Assembly: GCF_019801465.1 (NCBI RefSeq)
Contig: NZ_JAHVJA010000001.1
Location: 1 to 64,000, forward strand
Reading direction: 5' to 3'
Length of the DNA: 64,000 bases
Source of the DNA: Leisingera daeponensis
GTDB taxonomy: Bacteria; Pseudomonadota; Alphaproteobacteria; Rhodobacterales; Rhodobacteraceae
Shown piece after piece: positions 30,189 to 38,909 of this stretch. The notes under the pieces were generated by a model, which was not told the DNA's origin, ran no database searches, and worked only from the letters and a program-made list of their open reading frames with translations. The translations under genes and the position numbers were made by a program. How positions within the stretch are numbered: position 1 is the stretch's first letter; each line of letters begins with the position of its first letter.

Positions 30189-31046
30189 ATGGGCGAATTT
30201 GCCGAAATCTTCGAGGTTGGCCCGCGCGACGGGCTGCAGAATGAAAAGCGCGAGATTCCGGTGGCGGAAAAGGTGGCGCTGACCGACTGCCTGAGCCGCG
30301 CCGGGTTCAAGCGCATTGAGGTGGCGAGTTTCGTTTCGCCCAAATGGGTGCCGCAGATGGCGGGCAGCGCAGAGGTGCTGGCAGGCATTACCCGCGCGCC
30401 TGGCGTGCGCTATGCGGCGCTGACACCCAACATGCGCGGTTATGAGGACGCGGTGGCGGCCAAGGCCGATGAGATTGCGGTCTTTGCCTCGGCCTCCGAA
30501 GGGTTTTCCAAGGCCAACATCAACGCCACCATCGAGGAAAGCATCACCCGCTTCCTGCCCATTTTGGAGGCAGCCAAAGAGATCGGCTTGCCGGTCCGGG
30601 GCTATGTTTCCTGCGTGACCGACTGCCCCTATGACGGGGCCACCCCGCCTGAAAAGGTGGCACAGGTGGCCGAACGGCTGTTCTCGCTCGGCTGTTATGA
30701 GATCTCGCTGGGCGACACCATCGGGCAGGGCACCCCGGAGGCGATCACCGCGATGCTGCAGGCCGTCACCGCGCGGGTGCCTGCCCTACAGCTGGCAGGC
30801 CACTACCACGACACCGCGGGCCGGGCGCTCGACAATATCGAGGCTTCGCTGGCGCAGGGCGTGCGGGTGTTCGATGCGGCCGCCGGCGGTTTGGGCGGCT
30901 GCCCGTATGCGCCGGGCGCGGCGGGCAATGTGGCAACGGAAGCGGTGCACAAGCGCCTGACTGAACTGGGGTATGACACCGGTTTGGACGGTGGTGTTTT
31001 GGAAGAAGCTGCGGCGCTGGCCCGGGCCATGCGCGGCCTGCAATAA
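30189..31046 (+). CDS. hmgL: Hydroxymethylglutaryl-CoA lyase
   Basis: A 285-residue TIM-barrel lyase of the DRE-TIM family. N-terminal VGPRDGLQNEK (metal/substrate Arg-Asp), then VASFVSPKWVPQMAG and, near the C-terminus, the flexible-loop signature GGLGGCPYAPGAAGNVATE containing the catalytic cysteine. It splits HMG-CoA into acetyl-CoA and acetoacetate, the last leucine-specific step. It is followed 20 bases later by the hydratase gene. Confidence 0.95.
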   Translation: MGEFAEIFEVGPRDGLQNEKREIPVAEKVALTDCLSRAGFKRIEVASFVSPKWVPQMAGSAEVLAGITRAPGVRYAALTPNMRGYEDAVAAKADEIAVFASASEGFSKANINATIEESITRFLPILEAAKEIGLPVRGYVSCVTDCPYDGATPPEKVAQVAERLFSLGCYEISLGDTIGQGTPEAITAMLQAVTARVPALQLAGHYHDTAGRALDNIEASLAQGVRVFDAAAGGLGGCPYAPGAAGNVATEAVHKRLTELGYDTGLDGGVLEEAAALARAMRGLQ

Positions 31047-31066
31047 GATTTCAGCGGAGACACAAG

Positions 31067-31849
31067 ATGTTCGAGACGATCACCCTGGACACCGACGCCC
31101 GCGGCGTCTGCACCCTGACTCTGAACCGGGCGGAAAAGCACAATGCCATGTCCGGCCAGATGCTGCAGGAACTGACCCTGGCGGCGAAACGGCTGGCGGA
31201 GGACGAGACCGTGCGCGTGGTGGTGCTGACAGGTGCCGGCAAGAGCTTTTGCGCGGGCGGCGACCTTGCTTGGATGCGGGCGCAGATGGATGCGGATGCT
31301 GACAGCCGCGCGCGCGAGGCGCGGGTGCTGGCGGAGATGCTGATGGCGCTCAACACATTGCCGAAACCGCTGATCGGCGCGGTGCAGGGCAATGCCTTCG
31401 GCGGCGGTGTCGGAATGGCGTCGGTTTGCGACGTGGCGATTGGCGCGGATCATCTGAAGATGGGCCTGACCGAGACCAAGCTGGGGCTGATTCCCGCCAC
31501 CATCGGCCCCTATGTGATCGCCCGAATGGGCGAAGCCAAGGCGCGCCGGGTGTTCATGTCGGCCCGCCTGTTCGGCGCGCGGGAAGCGGTGGAGCTGGGG
31601 CTGCTGGCCAGGGCGGTTCCTGCGGACCGGCTGGCCGAGGCGGTCGAGGCGGAGGTCGCCCCCTATCTGAACTGCGCCCCCGGCGCTGTGGCGGCGGCCA
31701 AGAAGCTGGCCCGCGATCTGGGACCGAGGCTGGATGACAGCGTGATCGACCATACAATCAAGGCGCTTGTGGAGCGCTGGGAAGGGCCGGAAGCCGGCGA
31801 GGGCATCGCCGCGTTCTTTGAAAAACGCAAACCGGTCTGGCAAAGCTGA
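31067..31849 (+). CDS. liuC: Enoyl-CoA hydratase family, probable methylglutaconyl-CoA hydratase
   Basis: A 260-residue crotonase. Oxyanion-hole segments FCAGGDLAWM and GNAFGGGVGMASVCD, then the acidic segment TETKLGLIPATIGPYV. It hydrates 3-methylglutaconyl-CoA to HMG-CoA; the assignment to this substrate rests on operon context (mccB, mccA, hmgL). It ends the leucine operon, just before a terminator. Confidence 0.88.
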   Translation: MFETITLDTDARGVCTLTLNRAEKHNAMSGQMLQELTLAAKRLAEDETVRVVVLTGAGKSFCAGGDLAWMRAQMDADADSRAREARVLAEMLMALNTLPKPLIGAVQGNAFGGGVGMASVCDVAIGADHLKMGLTETKLGLIPATIGPYVIARMGEAKARRVFMSARLFGAREAVELGLLARAVPADRLAEAVEAEVAPYLNCAPGAVAAAKKLARDLGPRLDDSVIDHTIKALVERWEGPEAGEGIAAFFEKRKPVWQS

Positions 31850-31879
31850 AAAACGGCATCATTGACTCACGTTTTCACG

Positions 31880-31912
31880 GCGGCCGCGGGTTTCCCTGCG
31901 GCCGCTTTTCTT
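31880..31912 (+). terminator. Terminator of the leucine-degradation operon
   Basis: Stem GCGGCCGC (31880-31887)/GCGGCCGC (31898-31905) followed by TTTTCTT. Thirty bases after the liuC stop. Confidence 0.85.
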
Positions 31913-31991
31913 ATGAAAACGCTTGGGAATTATCCCTGTGTTGCAACAGTGCTTTTTCTATCCAAACCCCTGTGGATTAACGTCGCTTCAG

Positions 31992-32020
31992 TTGACGCTC
32001 CCCGGGCGCGGGGGTATGCA
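31992..32020 (+). promoter_or_regulatory. Candidate promoter of the nuo operon
   Basis: TTGACG (31992-31997), 17-base spacer, TATGCA (32015-32020): a good match to a housekeeping promoter, 63 bases before the nuoA start. The spacer contains CCCCGGGCGCGGGG. Upstream promoters in the 31913-31990 stretch are not excluded. Confidence 0.55.
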
Positions 32021-32082
32021 CAGTCCAAATCAACACGCCAATTGACGCCGCGCGGAAATCCGCCCGGGGAAAGGAGCTGCTC

Positions 32083-32448
32083 TTGGAAGAGATGTTGAGG
32101 GAATACCTGCCGATCCTGGTCTTCCTGGCCGTCGCGGCAGGTCTGGGAACGGTCCTTATCCTGGCAGCAGTGGTGCTGGCGGTCCGCAATCCGGACCCGG
32201 AAAAGGTCAGCGCCTATGAATGCGGCTTCAACGCTTTTGACGATGCCCGCATGAAGTTCGATGTCCGGTTCTATCTGGTTTCGATTCTCTTCATCATTTT
32301 CGACCTTGAAATCGCCTTCCTGTTTCCCTGGGCCGTCGGTTTCAAGGACATTAGCGACCTCGGTTTCTGGTCGATGATGGTGTTCCTGGGCGTGCTGACC
32401 ATCGGCTTTGCCTATGAGTGGAAGAAAGGGGCCCTGGAATGGCAGTGA
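32083..32448 (+). CDS. nuoA: NADH-quinone oxidoreductase subunit A
   Basis: A 121-residue membrane subunit with three hydrophobic helices and the conserved [37 protein letters not shown] 32083 is used as start because AAGGAG lies 6 bases upstream; the next ATG (32092) would be too far from it. NuoA sits at the junction of the membrane arm and the quinone site. First gene of the nuo operon. Confidence 0.95.
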   Translation: MEEMLREYLPILVFLAVAAGLGTVLILAAVVLAVRNPDPEKVSAYECGFNAFDDARMKFDVRFYLVSILFIIFDLEIAFLFPWAVGFKDISDLGFWSMMVFLGVLTIGFAYEWKKGALEWQ

Positions 32449-32972
32449 TGACCGGACCCAACACGGCGGGCGTGGACAAGGAAGTTGTCACCCGGGCCAT
32501 CAATGCCGAGCTTCAGGACAAGGGGTTCCTGCTGACGTCGGCCGAGGATATCATCAACTGGGCGCGCACCGGCTCTTTGCACTGGATGACCTTCGGTCTG
32601 GCCTGCTGCGCGGTAGAGATGATGCACACCTCGATGCCGCGCTACGACGCCGAGCGCTTCGGCATCGCGCCGCGCGCCTCGCCGCGCCAGTCGGACGTGA
32701 TGATCGTTGCGGGTACTCTCACCAACAAGATGGCGCCGGCCCTGCGCAAGGTCTACGACCAGATGCCCGAGCCGCGCTACGTGATCTCGATGGGCTCCTG
32801 CGCCAATGGCGGCGGCTACTACCACTACAGCTATTCCGTGGTGCGGGGCTGCGACCGGGTTGTGCCGGTTGACGTCTATGTGCCGGGCTGTCCGCCGACG
32901 GCTGAGGCGCTGCTTTACGGCCTGCTGCAGCTGCAGCGCAAGATCCGCCGCACCGGCACCCTGGTGCGCTGA
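32439..32972 (+). CDS. nuoB: NADH-quinone oxidoreductase subunit B
   Basis: A 177-residue hydrophilic subunit carrying cluster N2: Cys56 and Cys57 ([10 protein letters not shown]), Cys121 (GSCANGGG), Cys151 (VPGCPPTAE). N2 is the terminal Fe-S cluster that reduces quinone. The start at 32439 overlaps nuoA by 10 bases; another in-frame ATG lies three codons later. Confidence 0.97.
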   Translation: MAVMTGPNTAGVDKEVVTRAINAELQDKGFLLTSAEDIINWARTGSLHWMTFGLACCAVEMMHTSMPRYDAERFGIAPRASPRQSDVMIVAGTLTNKMAPALRKVYDQMPEPRYVISMGSCANGGGYYHYSYSVVRGCDRVVPVDVYVPGCPPTAEALLYGLLQLQRKIRRTGTLVR

Positions 32973-32989
32973 GGAGGGGCGGAGACAAT

Positions 32990-33595
32990 ATGAGCGAAAC
33001 ACTGAAAGAACTGGGCGCCCAGATCGAAGCCAAGCGCCCCGATTGCGTCTTGGCCTGGGACGTGTCCTTTGATGAGCTGAACGTGGATGTGGCACCCGCC
33101 AATATCGTCGGGCTGGTGGAGTTCCTCAGGTCGGATCCGAACTGCAAGTTTTCAACCCTGGTGGACATCACCGCGGTGGATTACCCCGACCGGGCCAAGC
33201 GGTTCGATGTGGTCTACCACTTCCTGTCGATGTACCGGAACCAGCGCATCCGCCTGCGCGCCGCGGTGCGCGAAGATGAGATGGTGCCGTCAGTCGTGGA
33301 CGTGCATCCTTCGGCCAACTGGTTCGAGCGGGAAGTCTACGACATGTTCGGCATCCTTTTCTCCGGCCACCCGGACCTGCGCCGGATCCTGACCGACTAC
33401 GGCTTCCGCGGCTACCCGCTGCGCAAGGATTTTCCGACCACCGGCTATACCGAGGTCCGCTATGACGAGGCGCAGAAACGCGTGGTCTACGAGCCGGTGA
33501 AGCTGGTGCAGGAATACCGCCAGTTCGATTTCATGTCCCCTTGGGAAGGTGCCGAATACATCCTGCCCGGCGACGAGAAGGAGGGGGCGCAATGA
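32990..33595 (+). CDS. nuoC: NADH-quinone oxidoreductase subunit C
   Basis: A 201-residue subunit of the 30-kDa family, with [13 protein letters not shown] and [20 protein letters not shown]. It is separate from NuoD (the two are fused in E. coli). It overlaps nuoD by ATGA and joins the peripheral arm near NuoD/NuoB. Confidence 0.97.
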   Translation: MSETLKELGAQIEAKRPDCVLAWDVSFDELNVDVAPANIVGLVEFLRSDPNCKFSTLVDITAVDYPDRAKRFDVVYHFLSMYRNQRIRLRAAVREDEMVPSVVDVHPSANWFEREVYDMFGILFSGHPDLRRILTDYGFRGYPLRKDFPTTGYTEVRYDEAQKRVVYEPVKLVQEYRQFDFMSPWEGAEYILPGDEKEGAQ

Positions 33596-34818
33596 TGGAC
33601 GGCTCCAAATTTGACGACGGCAGCGTTGACGCGCTGAGCGGCGAGCAGAAGATCCGCAACTTCAACATCAACTTCGGCCCGCAGCACCCTGCGGCGCATG
33701 GGGTTCTGCGTCTGGTGCTTGAACTTGACGGCGAGATCGTCGAGCGCTGCGACCCGCATATCGGCCTGCTGCACCGCGGCACTGAAAAGCTGATGGAAAG
33801 CCGCACCTACCTGCAGAACCTGCCGTATTTCGACCGCCTCGACTACGTGGCGCCGATGAACCAGGAACATGCTTGGTGCCTGGCCATTGAGAAGCTCACC
33901 GGCACCGAGGTGCCGCGCCGCGGCCAGCTGATCCGGGTGCTCTATTCGGAAATCGGCCGGGTGCTGAACCACCTCCTCAACGTCACCACGCAGGCAATGG
34001 ATGTCGGCGCGCTGACTCCGCCGCTCTGGGGCTTTGAAGAACGCGAAAAGCTGATGATCTTCTACGAGCGGGCCTGCGGCGCGCGCCTGCACGCGGCCTA
34101 CTTCCGCCCCGGCGGCGTGCATCAGGACCTTCCGGACGAGCTGCTGGACGATATCGACCTCTGGGCGATGGAATTCCCGAAGGTTCTGGACGACATAGAC
34201 GGCCTGCTGACCGAAAACCGCATCTTCAAGCAGCGCAACTGCGATATCGGTGTGGTGACCGAGGAGGAGATCCAGCAATACGGCTTCTCCGGCGTCATGG
34301 TGCGCGGCTCCGGCCTCGCCTGGGACCTGCGCCGGGCGCAGCCCTACGAATGCTATGACGAGTTCGAGTTCCAGATCCCGGTCGGCAAGAACGGCGACTG
34401 CTACGACCGCTACCTCTGCCGGATGGAAGAGATGCGCCAGTCGACCTCGATCATCCGCCAGGCGATTGCAAAGCTGCGCGAAGCCACCGGCGACGTGCTG
34501 GCCCGCGGCAAGCTGTCCCCGCCCAAGCGCGGCGACATGAAGACCTCGATGGAAAGCCTGATCCACCACTTCAAGTTGTACACCGAAGGTTTCCACGTCC
34601 CGGCGGGCGAGGTTTACGCCGCCGTCGAGGCGCCCAAGGGCGAATTCGGCGTCTATCTGGTGGCGGACGGCACCAACAAGCCTTACCGCTCCAAGATCCG
34701 CGCGCCGGGCTTCCTGCACCTGCAGGCGATGGACCACGTTGCCAAGGGCCACCAGCTGGCCGACGTCGCCGCCATCATCGGCACCATGGACGTCGTATTT
34801 GGAGAGATTGACCGCTAA
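33592..34818 (+). CDS. nuoD: NADH-quinone oxidoreductase subunit D
   Basis: A 408-residue 49-kDa-type subunit: [41 protein letters not shown]; it ends VFGEIDR. It forms the quinone-binding pocket with NuoB. ATG 33592 overlaps the nuoC stop (ATGA); the open frame to 33541 is read-through. The stop TAA shares its last base with the nuoE ATG. Confidence 0.97.
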   Translation: MMDGSKFDDGSVDALSGEQKIRNFNINFGPQHPAAHGVLRLVLELDGEIVERCDPHIGLLHRGTEKLMESRTYLQNLPYFDRLDYVAPMNQEHAWCLAIEKLTGTEVPRRGQLIRVLYSEIGRVLNHLLNVTTQAMDVGALTPPLWGFEEREKLMIFYERACGARLHAAYFRPGGVHQDLPDELLDDIDLWAMEFPKVLDDIDGLLTENRIFKQRNCDIGVVTEEEIQQYGFSGVMVRGSGLAWDLRRAQPYECYDEFEFQIPVGKNGDCYDRYLCRMEEMRQSTSIIRQAIAKLREATGDVLARGKLSPPKRGDMKTSMESLIHHFKLYTEGFHVPAGEVYAAVEAPKGEFGVYLVADGTNKPYRSKIRAPGFLHLQAMDHVAKGHQLADVAAIIGTMDVVFGEIDR

Positions 34819-36041
34819 TGCTTCGCCGTCTGCATTCCGAACAACCCGACAGCTTTGCCTTCACCCCGGCCAACCAGGCCTGGGCCGAGGCGCAGATCAC
34901 CAAATACCCTGAGGGCCGCCAGGCCTCGGCGGTCATCCCGCTGCTGTGGCGCGCGCAGGAGCAGGAAGGCTGGGTCACCAAGCCCGCGATCGAAGCCATC
35001 GCCGACATGCTCGGCATGGCCTATATCCGGGTGCTGGAGGTTGCCTCCTTCTACTTCATGTTTCAGCTGCAACCGACGGGTTCCGTTGCCAATATCCAGA
35101 TCTGCGGCACCACCTCCTGCATGATCTGCGGGGCAGAGGACCTGGTTGCGGTCTGCAAGGAAAAGATTGCCGAGAAGCCGCACACGCTGTCGGCGGACGG
35201 CAAGTTCACCTGGGAAGAGGTGGAGTGCCTGGGCGCCTGCACAAACGCCCCGATGGCTCAGATCGGCAAGGACTACTACGAGGATCTGACCGTCGAAAGC
35301 TTCACTAGGCTGCTGGACGACCTGGCCGCGGGCAAGCCAGTGGTGCCCGGCCCTCAGAACGGCCGTTATGCGGCGGAGCCGAAGTCGGGCCTGACCTCTC
35401 TGACCGATTTCGACAGCGGCAAGACCCAATACAATGCCTCTGTGCAGCTGGCGGTGGACCTCCATGATGGCGTCAAGCGCATCCAGGGCGATGAAGTGCC
35501 GCTGCTGACGCCGTGGATCGGCAAGGACGGCGTTGTCGCCGGCCGCGCCGCAGCGGATGCGCCGCCGAAGGCTCCGGAAGCGCCCAAACCTGCAGCGAAA
35601 CAGGCTGAAGAAGCCGCCAAGGCCGCGCCGAAAAAGGCCGCTGCGGCCGAGCCCTCCTCACCCGAAGGCGCTGCGGCAAAGCCTCAGGAAGCCGACGCAA
35701 AGCCTCAGGAAACAGTGGCCAAGGCCCAGGAAGCCGCGGCCGAAGAAAGCCGGCCGGTGATCCTGAAGGAGGCTCTGGGCGGCCTGCCGGATGACCTGAA
35801 ACTGCTGAAGGGGGTCGGCCCTAAACTGGAAGAGAAGCTCAACGGGCTGGGGATCTTCCATTTCGAGCAGATCGCCGAATGGACAGAGGCCGAGGTGGCC
35901 TGGGTCGACGCGCGGCTCCAGTTCAAAGGCCGGATCGAGCGGGACGGCTGGATTGAACAAGCCAAGCGCCTGCAGGTGGGCGACGAGACCGAGTTTGCCA
36001 AACGCGCCAAGGCGGAAGGCATTTACCAAGACGACGAATGA
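34818..36041 (+). CDS. nuoE: NADH-quinone oxidoreductase subunit E with C-terminal helix-hairpin-helix extension
   Basis: A 407-residue protein, over twice the usual ~170-240. Residues 1-240 are NuoE: thioredoxin-like [2Fe-2S] cluster N1a ligands Cys96, Cys101, Cys137, Cys141. Residues ~245-312 are an Ala/Pro/Lys/Glu-rich linker. Residues ~325-385 form a helix-hairpin-helix-like module ([45 protein letters not shown]) that resembles the C-terminal module of many alphaproteobacterial ribosomal L21 proteins. NuoE is part of the NADH-oxidising module. The role of the tail is unknown. A start one base inside the nuoD stop implies tight coupling. Confidence 0.95.
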   Translation: MLRRLHSEQPDSFAFTPANQAWAEAQITKYPEGRQASAVIPLLWRAQEQEGWVTKPAIEAIADMLGMAYIRVLEVASFYFMFQLQPTGSVANIQICGTTSCMICGAEDLVAVCKEKIAEKPHTLSADGKFTWEEVECLGACTNAPMAQIGKDYYEDLTVESFTRLLDDLAAGKPVVPGPQNGRYAAEPKSGLTSLTDFDSGKTQYNASVQLAVDLHDGVKRIQGDEVPLLTPWIGKDGVVAGRAAADAPPKAPEAPKPAAKQAEEAAKAAPKKAAAAEPSSPEGAAAKPQEADAKPQETVAKAQEAAAEESRPVILKEALGGLPDDLKLLKGVGPKLEEKLNGLGIFHFEQIAEWTEAEVAWVDARLQFKGRIERDGWIEQAKRLQVGDETEFAKRAKAEGIYQDDE

Positions 36042-36085
36042 CGGGCGGCGGCCGGAGGGGCCGCAGCTCTGGTGACAGGGAACGC

Positions 36086-36313
36086 ATGAGCAAGGAACAG
36101 GACCAGGCTATTGCAGCGAAAGGCCGGCATATCGCGTTGGTGATTGCCGGGACCATTTCGCTATGGGTGGTGCTGTCGCTATTCATCGGCCCCATGCTGG
36201 GGCTGCCTGGGCGCTATGCGCTGCTGTTCGATTTCGCTGCGCTGGCGGGCATGATCTATGCCCTGGTCAACATATTTCAACTCTGGCGCATGCGCCAGGA
36301 CAGCCAAAGGTAG
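36086..36313 (+). CDS. Small two-helix membrane protein in the nuo operon (DUF5337-like)
   Basis: A 75-residue protein with a polar N-terminus (MSKEQDQAIAAKGRHIAL) and two transmembrane helices, then a basic tail (WRMRQDSQR). It resembles the DUF5337 family found in Rhodobacterales. It lies 44 bases after nuoE and 6 before nuoF. An ATG at 36038 overlapping the nuoE stop gives a 16-residue Gly/Arg-rich extension and is less likely. No function is known; an assembly role for complex I is only a guess from position. Confidence 0.75.
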   Translation: MSKEQDQAIAAKGRHIALVIAGTISLWVVLSLFIGPMLGLPGRYALLFDFAALAGMIYALVNIFQLWRMRQDSQR

Positions 36314-36319
36314 GCACAC

Positions 36320-37618
36320 ATGCTGAAGGATCAGGACCGGATCTTTACCAACCTTTACGGGATGCACGAGCGCACGCTGGCAGGCGCCAAGGCGCGCGGC
36401 CAATGGGATGGCACTGCGGGGCTGATCGAAAAGGGCCGTGACTGGATCATTCAGACCATGAAGGACAGCGGTCTGCGCGGCCGCGGCGGCGCCGGATTTC
36501 CCACGGGTCTGAAATGGTCCTTCATGCCCAAGGAAAGCGACGGCCGCCCGGCGTATCTGGTCATCAACGCCGATGAATCCGAGCCCGGCACCTGCAAGGA
36601 CCGGGAAATCATGCGCCACGATCCGCACACGCTGATCGAGGGCGCGCTGATCGCCTCCTTCGCGATGAACGCGCATACCTGCTACATCTACCTGCGCGGC
36701 GAATACATCCGCGAGCGCGAGGCGCTGCAGGCGGCAATCGACGAATGCTACGACAAGGGGCTTCTGGGCAGGAACGCAGCCGGTTCCGGCTGGGACTTCG
36801 ACGTCTTCCTGCATCACGGGGCGGGGGCCTATATCTGCGGCGAGGAAACCGCACTTATCGAGAGCCTGGAAGGTAAAAAAGGCATGCCCCGGATGAAGCC
36901 GCCGTTCCCGGCGGGCGCGGGCCTCTACGGCTGCCCGACCACCGTGAACAACGTGGAATCCATTGCCGTCGTGCCGACCATCCTGCGCCGCGGCGCCGAC
37001 TGGTTCGCCGGTTTCGGCCGCCAGAACAACGCAGGCACCAAACTGTTTGCCATCTCCGGCCACGTCAACAACCCTTGCGTGGTTGAAGAGGCGATGAGCA
37101 TCTCCTTCGAGGAGCTGATCGAGAAGCATTGCGGCGGCATCCGCGGCGGCTGGGACAACCTGCTGGCGGTGATCCCCGGCGGCTCCTCGGTGCCGTGCGT
37201 GCGCGGCGAGAACATGCGCGACGCGATCATGGACTTTGACTACCTGCGCGGCGAGCTGGGGTCCGGCCTCGGCACTGCGGCGGTGATCGTGATGGACAAG
37301 CAAACCGACATCATCAAGGCGATCTGGCGCCTGTCCAAGTTCTACAAGCACGAAAGCTGCGGCCAATGCACCCCCTGCCGCGAAGGCACCGGCTGGATGA
37401 TGCGCGTCATGGACCGCCTTGTGAAGGGCGAGGCCGAGCTGGAAGAGATCGACATGCTGTGGGACGTGACCAAGCAGGTTGAAGGCCACACCATCTGCGC
37501 CCTCGGCGACGCGGCGGCCTGGCCGATCCAGGGCCTGATCAAGAACTTCCGCGAGGAAATCGAAGACCGCATCCGGGCGCAGAAAACAGGCCGCATGGGC
37601 GCGATGGCCGCGGAGTAA
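36320..37618 (+). CDS. nuoF: NADH-quinone oxidoreductase subunit F
   Basis: A 432-residue NADH- and FMN-binding subunit: FMN/NADH loop [13 protein letters not shown] (from residue 54), NADE-type [14 protein letters not shown], and the cluster N3 ligands Cys347, Cys350, Cys353 ([13 protein letters not shown]) and Cys393 ([10 protein letters not shown]). It is the electron entry point from NADH. Confidence 0.97.
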   Translation: MLKDQDRIFTNLYGMHERTLAGAKARGQWDGTAGLIEKGRDWIIQTMKDSGLRGRGGAGFPTGLKWSFMPKESDGRPAYLVINADESEPGTCKDREIMRHDPHTLIEGALIASFAMNAHTCYIYLRGEYIREREALQAAIDECYDKGLLGRNAAGSGWDFDVFLHHGAGAYICGEETALIESLEGKKGMPRMKPPFPAGAGLYGCPTTVNNVESIAVVPTILRRGADWFAGFGRQNNAGTKLFAISGHVNNPCVVEEAMSISFEELIEKHCGGIRGGWDNLLAVIPGGSSVPCVRGENMRDAIMDFDYLRGELGSGLGTAAVIVMDKQTDIIKAIWRLSKFYKHESCGQCTPCREGTGWMMRVMDRLVKGEAELEEIDMLWDVTKQVEGHTICALGDAAAWPIQGLIKNFREEIEDRIRAQKTGRMGAMAAE

Positions 37619-37621
37619 GTC

Positions 37622-38038
37622 ATGGAAGCTTTTGCCGCATATTCCCACGCTCTGGCCGCGCTTGTGGTCTTTACCCTGATCACCCTGGCGCTGTCGCCGT
37701 TTTCGGCGCTGGCCAAGCAGAAAGCGGGTCTGGCCCCGGGCGCCACGCCTGAACAGGACTATGCGAGCAAGGCTTACCGGCTGAACCGGGCCTACCTGAA
37801 CGGCTGCGAGACGCTGCCCGCCTTCCTGACCGTGACACTTGCAGCCGTTCTGGCGGGCGCGGCGCCGTTCTGGGTGAATCTGCTGGCCTCGCTGGCGCTG
37901 GTGTCCCGGATCATCATGGTCTTCATCCACCTCCAGGGCATCGGCAAACCGCACAGCGGCCCGCGCTCTGTTTTCTACGTTATCGGCTGGGCCTGCATGG
38001 CAGGTCTGGCGATCCTGGCATTGGCGGCAGTATTTTGA
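37622..38038 (+). CDS. MAPEG-like membrane protein in the nuo operon
   Basis: A 138-residue protein with four hydrophobic segments and the MAPEG-type RLNRAYLNGCETLPAFLTV motif (compare R-x-x-R-A-x-x-N-x-x-E). MAPEG proteins are small membrane glutathione transferases/peroxidases, or homologues without known activity. It begins 3 bases after nuoF, so it is cotranscribed with complex I. Activity is unproven; a link to redox protection of the membrane arm is speculation. Confidence 0.8.
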   Translation: MEAFAAYSHALAALVVFTLITLALSPFSALAKQKAGLAPGATPEQDYASKAYRLNRAYLNGCETLPAFLTVTLAAVLAGAAPFWVNLLASLALVSRIIMVFIHLQGIGKPHSGPRSVFYVIGWACMAGLAILALAAVF

Positions 38039-38043
38039 GCATC

Positions 38044-38400
38044 ATGAAGACATACCGTTTGGCCGTGCCTGCGGCCTGCCTGGCGGCGCTGGCGCTGGTT
38101 TCGGCCTGTGGCACCTCCACAACAAACAAGAACCGCGAGCTCTATGACGGCGTGCCGTTCAAGGCGAAGGCCAAGCCGGTGGACAAGAAGACCGATCCAG
38201 CGGTGTTCCAGATCGACATCAAGGGCGCCGAGCGGTCGGTCAAGGGCGCGCGCGAGGCGGCGGCTCATGGCGGCACCAAATACTGTGTGACCACCTATGG
38301 CTCCTCCGATATCGATTGGGCCAACGACCCGCGCAACGAGGAAATCCCTCTGACCATCACCGATGGCCGCGCAGTGTTCCAGGGGACCTGCACCCCGTGA
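38044..38400 (+). CDS. Small putative lipoprotein in the nuo operon
   Basis: A 118-residue protein with lipoprotein signal MKTYRLAVPAACLAALALVS followed by AC (lipobox VSAC). The mature part contains YDGVPFKAKAKPVDKKTDPAVFQ and KYCVTTYGSSDIDW; one further Cys pair (in YCV and TCTP) might form a disulfide. No recognised domain. ATG 38044 starts 5 bases after the MAPEG-like stop. Confidence 0.75.
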   Translation: MKTYRLAVPAACLAALALVSACGTSTTNKNRELYDGVPFKAKAKPVDKKTDPAVFQIDIKGAERSVKGAREAAAHGGTKYCVTTYGSSDIDWANDPRNEEIPLTITDGRAVFQGTCTP

Positions 38401-38501
38401 GCGGATTTCCGGCATATCAGGGCCCTGCCGCCCGGCTGCTATTGAATAGCAGCGCTGTGCGCCTGCGCATGGGGGCTTCGAAATTGAAGGAGTCCCATGC
38501 C

Positions 38502-38906
38502 ATGCGTTCCCTGATTGCCGTTGTTCTTTCCACTTGCATCGCCCTGCCTGCTGCGGCGCTGGCGAAACCGTCGCTGCGCGACGTGAAGGAAATCGAAGAC
38601 CCGCTGTTTGCCGTCGCCGTTGCCAAGGAAGTCTCGGAGTACTGCGACGGAATTTCCCCCCGCTACCTGAAGGGACTGGGCGAGTTGCGCCGGCTCAAAG
38701 CGCGGGCAAACGCGCTGGGATACTCGGACGCGGAAATCCGCGACTACATCGAATCTGATGCCGAAAAGGCCCGGATGCGCGCCAAGGGGGAGAAGCTCCT
38801 GGCGCAGAACGGCGTCGACTACGGCAAACCCGAAACATTCTGCGCCTATGGCCGCGCGGAAATTGAGAAAAACAGCGCGATCGGCGTGTTACTGAGGGCG
38901 AAATAG
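38502..38906 (+). CDS. Small exported protein in the nuo operon (DUF5333-like)
   Basis: A 134-residue protein with signal peptide MRSLIAVVLSTCIALPAAALA, then a helical body (VAVAKEVSEYCDGISPRYLKG; ARANALGYSDAEIRDYIE; a late ETFCAYGRAEIE). It resembles DUF5333, a Rhodobacterales family of unknown function. Two mature cysteines may pair in the periplasm. AAGGAG lies 9 bases before ATG 38502; an out-of-frame ATG at 38497 is nearer but gives no protein. Three bases separate it from nuoG. Confidence 0.75.
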   Translation: MRSLIAVVLSTCIALPAAALAKPSLRDVKEIEDPLFAVAVAKEVSEYCDGISPRYLKGLGELRRLKARANALGYSDAEIRDYIESDAEKARMRAKGEKLLAQNGVDYGKPETFCAYGRAEIEKNSAIGVLLRAK

Positions 38907-38909
38907 ACC

